From: Phytoactinopolyspora alkaliphila
GTDB taxonomy: Bacteria; Actinomycetota; Actinomycetes; Jiangellales; Jiangellaceae
Assembly: GCF_010550695.1 (NCBI RefSeq)
Contig: NZ_JAAGOB010000015.1
Location: 62,001-126,000 of the forward strand
Reading direction: 5' to 3'
Length of the DNA: 64,000 nucleotides
Part shown: piece after piece, positions 60,922-64,000 of the stretch
Position numbering within the stretch: the stretch's first letter is position 1
How the letters are laid out: every line of letters starts with the position of its first letter
Made by a program: the position numbers and the translations under genes
Notes under the pieces: model-generated
Told to the model about the DNA's origin: nothing
What the model saw: only the letters and a program-made list of their open reading frames with translations
Database searches by the model: none

Positions 60922-63900
60922 CGTTGGTTCTCCATCGTCATATCGGTGTCTGTGCCGGTCCCGTCGCCGGTGCCGGTGTTCTCATGGGTGCCCGTGCGTC
61001 CGCGCAACCGGACCGCGCGGAGGGCACCCGCCAGCCCGAGGCCGCCGAGGCCGATCAGGGACTGCATCGAGGCGAGCCCACCACCGGCCTGCGGTTCTGC
61101 GGACTCGACGCTCGTGTTGCGAAGGTTGTGCGGCGGCGGGATCGGGCACCAAGTGTTGGCTGGATCCGCCGGATAGGGCCCCGGCCAGTAACAGTCGGGC
61201 GGCTCGCCCGCCGAAAGAGTCACAGCGGCGGAGTCGGCGACCGTTGTACCCGAGGAAAGCGCTCGGACGAACACCGTGACGTCGCCCGCAGTGGGATACG
61301 AGACCGAACCCAGGTAGTAACTCCTGGCAGCACCACAGTCGATCGCCTGAGTGCCGCTGAGCGTGCCGGACCAGCGAAGCTCACAGGTTCCGCCATGTGC
61401 CGCCCAGCTCGACGGGGGCGACAAGGTGACGGAGTACGACGTCGTCCCGGACTGATCGTCCTGGCTCCGGGTGGTCTGCCCGTACCCAGAACTGATCACG
61501 CTGTCGCCGTTGGCCGGGGGTGGCGGCGGCGGTGCCGGCACGCTGGCGTTGGCCGTCCCAGCCGGGCCGGTCGCGGCCGCGTTGGTAGCCGTCACGCTCA
61601 CCGTCACCGTCCCCGAATTGGAACAGAGAGCCGCCCCCGAACAGTTGATATCCAACGTCGTGCTCGTCGCACCGCCACCCGCAGAAGCGGTGCCCGACGC
61701 TCCTCCACCACTGCCGGAGATGCTGTACCCGCTGATCGCCGCACCGCCATCGCTCGGCGGCGGCTGCCACGACACCGTCATCCGAACCGTGTTCGGATCC
61801 GGCCGCTGAACATTCGAAACCGACACGCTCTGTGGTGCAGACGGCGGGTCAGGATCCGGTGGTGGCGGCGCCGGCACCTCGGCGCTTCCGGTCTCTGCCG
61901 GGCTGTCGCCCGCGGTGTTCACCGCGACCACGCTCAGGTTCACCGTGCCGCCGCTGGTGCACAGCGCCTGCCCACCACAGCTGATCGTCAACGTCGCGCT
62001 CGTCCCCGTCGCCGTCTCGTTCGAGCCGCCGCCGGAGATCCGGTACCTGTCGATCGCCGCGCCACCGTTGCTCAACGGCGCCTGCCACGACACATCCACC
62101 CGGACCGTGTTCGCATCCGGCCGGTCCCGGAACGATCCCGACACGTTCCGCGGCGTCGACGGCCGGTCAGGAGCCGGCGGGCTGACGGTGACCTGCGCGC
62201 TCGGGTCCGACACCGCCTCCACCCCGTTGCGGGTGGCCACGACCTCGTAGCGGGCCGTGGTGCCGAAGGTCTGCGACAGCTCGACGCTGGTGGCGGCCGG
62301 GTTCACGCTGGTGCCCGAGCCGGTGCCCACGCGGCGAACCATCAGCGATTCCTGCTGGACCGACGGAGCGTTCCACGTGACCCGCACCAGCTCTTGGGTG
62401 CCGACCTGCTGGGCTTGAACTCCGGTGGGCGCCTCCGGGGGATCCGGTGGCGTCTCCATCACCGTGACTAGCGACGAGTCTGAGCCGGCTGTCTCGCCGT
62501 TGAGGACAGCCTCGACCCGGAACGCCACGGAGGCGCCCTCGGTGAGCCCGGTGATCTCGGTCGACTGGCGGCTTCCGTTCAACACCACCGGGGTGATCGA
62601 GCCGCCGCTGATCTGCGTCACCCGGTACTCGTCCGGCAGGATGTCGAGGTCGCCGTGCCGCCAGCTCAGATCCACCCCGCCCGGAGTGGTGCTCAGCGCC
62701 GTCACGTCCAGCGGCGCGACCGGGTCCGGCGGCACACCCGGCACGTCGAAGGGCGCACTCCAGGCGGAGGACGTGCGCTGACCATCGGCCCCGACCGATA
62801 TCACCCGGTACCGGATGCTGGTTCCCGGCCGCAGGTCGGTCACCACCACACTGGTGGTGTCGCCGGACACGGTTTCGTTCGATCCGGCTCCCCACAGCTC
62901 CGGCTCCACCCGGTAGGACTCGGGGCGTCGCTCGGGATGATCCCACGTCACCACGTAGGCGCCGGCGGTCTCGCCGATCCGTACGTTGCTGGCCGGCTGC
63001 GGGGCGTCCGTCTCCGGCTCGTCCGTGCCGTCGTCCGTGCCGCCGTCGGCGCCGTCGTCGTTCCCCGGCTCGTCGCCCGAGTCGGTGCCGTCGTCGGAAC
63101 CGGTGTCCGATCCACCGTCGTCGGTGCCGATGTCGTTGCCGGTGTCGTCGTTGCCACGATCCCGGTCACGGTCTCGATCTCCGTCACCATCGCCCGGGCC
63201 GCCGGGATTGCCTGGACCACCGGGGCGTTCGGGGCCGCCGTTCTGATCACCGTCGCGGTCACGATCGCCCCCGTTGCCGTTGGAACGGTCACGTTCCTCG
63301 CGGTTGTCACGGTTGTCGCGCCCGGGGTTGTCCTGCCCAGGGTTGCCGGGTGGAGGTCCACCGGAGCCGTTGTTCGCGGGGGGACGCAGGGACGGCGGCA
63401 CGTCCGGAATCGTGACGTCCTTGGGCGGGGCTTCCGGATCGAACACCTCGACCCCCTCACCGCCAATGTCGATCACCCGGGTGGAGCCGTCGGGCTCCAC
63501 GACGACGAGTTCCTCGCCGCCGGCCGTGGAGACGAGCAGACGGCCGTCGTCCACCGCGAGATCCGGGTCGCCCCCGTCGGGAGTGAAGATGTCTTCCCCG
63601 GCGCGCATGCCGTCTGCGCCGAGGACCACCACCTTGCCGGCGTTCAGGCACGGCACATACACCTTGCCGGAGAACACCACCGGCGCGCCCGGATCGGCGC
63701 ACCCCATCGCGGAGACGTTCACCTCCAGGACGTCGTCGCCGGAGACCATCGCCACGGTCGAGGAGTCGGTGAACGATCCCGGCGACATCTCGACCGGCGC
63801 GCCGGGCGCCGCGAGGACGCCACCGGAGACGTCGAACAGCGGGAGGGCGAACTCACGCTCGGTGCCGAACTGGCCGACGACCGGGCCCTCGGGCGCGAAC

Positions 63901-64000
63901 ACCGTGACACCTTCGTCGTGCGGCACCAGTCGGGACTGGGAGCCGGCGTGCGCCACCGGACGCGAGGACTCCAGGACGAACCGCTGCGCCGTCGGCGAGT
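60918..64000 (-). CDS. Giant multi-Fn3 surface protein, N-terminus beyond window
   Basis: The frame stays open to the right edge (sense sequence SPTAQRFVLESSRPVAHAGS before any start), so over 1,027 residues are visible. An N-terminal repeat region (beta-propeller-like: VFSGKVYVPCLNAGKVVVLG, VVEPDGSTRVIDI) is followed by a 100-residue Asp/Arg/Gly-rich linker, five Fn3 domains (about residues 330-860) and a C-terminal beta domain. A single hydrophobic segment (SLIGLGGLGLAGALRAVRL) near the end is followed by a short Gly/Thr-rich tail. Probably anchored outside the cell. It overlaps MoxR. Confidence 0.87.
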   Translation of the reverse strand, partial: SPTAQRFVLESSRPVAHAGSQSRLVPHDEGVTVFAPEGPVVGQFGTEREFALPLFDVSGGVLAAPGAPVEMSPGSFTDSSTVAMVSGDDVLEVNVSAMGCADPGAPVVFSGKVYVPCLNAGKVVVLGADGMRAGEDIFTPDGGDPDLAVDDGRLLVSTAGGEELVVVEPDGSTRVIDIGGEGVEVFDPEAPPKDVTIPDVPPSLRPPANNGSGGPPPGNPGQDNPGRDNRDNREERDRSNGNGGDRDRDGDQNGGPERPGGPGNPGGPGDGDGDRDRDRDRGNDDTGNDIGTDDGGSDTGSDDGTDSGDEPGNDDGADGGTDDGTDEPETDAPQPASNVRIGETAGAYVVTWDHPERRPESYRVEPELWGAGSNETVSGDTTSVVVTDLRPGTSIRYRVISVGADGQRTSSAWSAPFDVPGVPPDPVAPLDVTALSTTPGGVDLSWRHGDLDILPDEYRVTQISGGSITPVVLNGSRQSTEITGLTEGASVAFRVEAVLNGETAGSDSSLVTVMETPPDPPEAPTGVQAQQVGTQELVRVTWNAPSVQQESLMVRRVGTGSGTSVNPAATSVELSQTFGTTARYEVVATRNGVEAVSDPSAQVTVSPPAPDRPSTPRNVSGSFRDRPDANTVRVDVSWQAPLSNGGAAIDRYRISGGGSNETATGTSATLTISCGGQALCTSGGTVNLSVVAVNTAGDSPAETGSAEVPAPPPPDPDPPSAPQSVSVSNVQRPDPNTVRMTVSWQPPPSDGGAAISGYSISGSGGGASGTASAGGGATSTTLDINCSGAALCSNSGTVTVSVTATNAAATGPAGTANASVPAPPPPPPANGDSVISSGYGQTTRSQDDQSGTTSYSVTLSPPSSWAAHGGTCELRWSGTLSGTQAIDCGAARSYYLGSVSYPTAGDVTVFVRALSSGTTVADSAAVTLSAGEPPDCYWPGPYPADPANTWCPIPPPHNLRNTSVESAEPQAGGGLASMQSLIGLGGLGLAGALRAVRLRGRTGTHENTGTGDGTGTDTDMTMENQR

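Noticed and set aside
60924-62471. 515-codon plus-strand frame inside the Fn3 gene
   Set aside because: Arg-rich shadow of a GC-rich repeat protein; the minus frame has five Fn3 domains.

Overview
The window is dense, very GC-rich DNA from a free-living actinobacterium. The evidence is a DUF222/HNH gene, a fused trpE(G) behind a Trp-codon leader, a PHO box of GTTCAnn units spaced 11 bp, several GTG/TTG starts, and sugar-type ABC operons without their own ATPase gene. Gene content resembles Jiangellales-type soil actinomycetes, but that placement is only a guess. I see no tRNA, rRNA, CRISPR array, transposase or prophage.

1-14.5 kb, mixed housekeeping and efflux: a TetR-controlled pair of exporter-type ABC half-transporters (one cut by the left edge); a second TetR gene divergent from an alpha/beta hydrolase, with two inverted operator boxes between them; trpE(G) with a leader peptide and attenuator hairpin; an AlkB-like dioxygenase; a low-complexity DUF222-HNH protein; a secreted lipoprotein hydrolase; a DUF1707/TM2 protein; and a DUF47-PiT phosphate-uptake pair behind a PHO box.

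14.5-43.6 kb is a catabolic island. Two DeoR paralogues with nearly identical HTH regions, two FGGY kinases, a histidine phosphatase and a 2-hydroxyacid dehydrogenase flank two UgpB/A/E-like ABC import operons. Each operon is linked to a glycerophosphodiester phosphodiesterase, and one also has an inositol-monophosphatase-type gene and a secreted beta-helix protein. A metallophosphoesterase, a GH36 alpha-galactosidase with a divergent ROK regulator and a Tat-exported TagC-like beta-propeller follow. A related GTTA/CGTT-rich site lies upstream of both ABC operons and of the TagC-like gene. I therefore propose one regulon for scavenging polyol-phosphodiester material, such as teichoic-acid or glycerophosphodiester debris. 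Two Gfo/Idh/MocA oxidoreductases, two TIM-barrel isomerases and a second ROK regulator form an adjoining sugar or inositol-like module.

43.6-51.4 kb: ROK regulator, methyltransferase, VOC protein, AraC regulator, then the ilvB-ilvN-ilvC operon. A leader peptide (MRFGILVLH) and an intrinsic terminator precede ilvB, and each of the two intergenic gaps holds a long nested inverted repeat.

51.6-64 kb: a membrane Ser/Thr kinase with an external Fn3-like domain, a GntP permease, a frameshifted lipoprotein, a membrane protein, and an operon encoding a transglutaminase-like protein (catalytic Cys replaced by Ser), a DUF58 protein, a MoxR ATPase and a giant multi-Fn3 surface protein that runs off the right edge.
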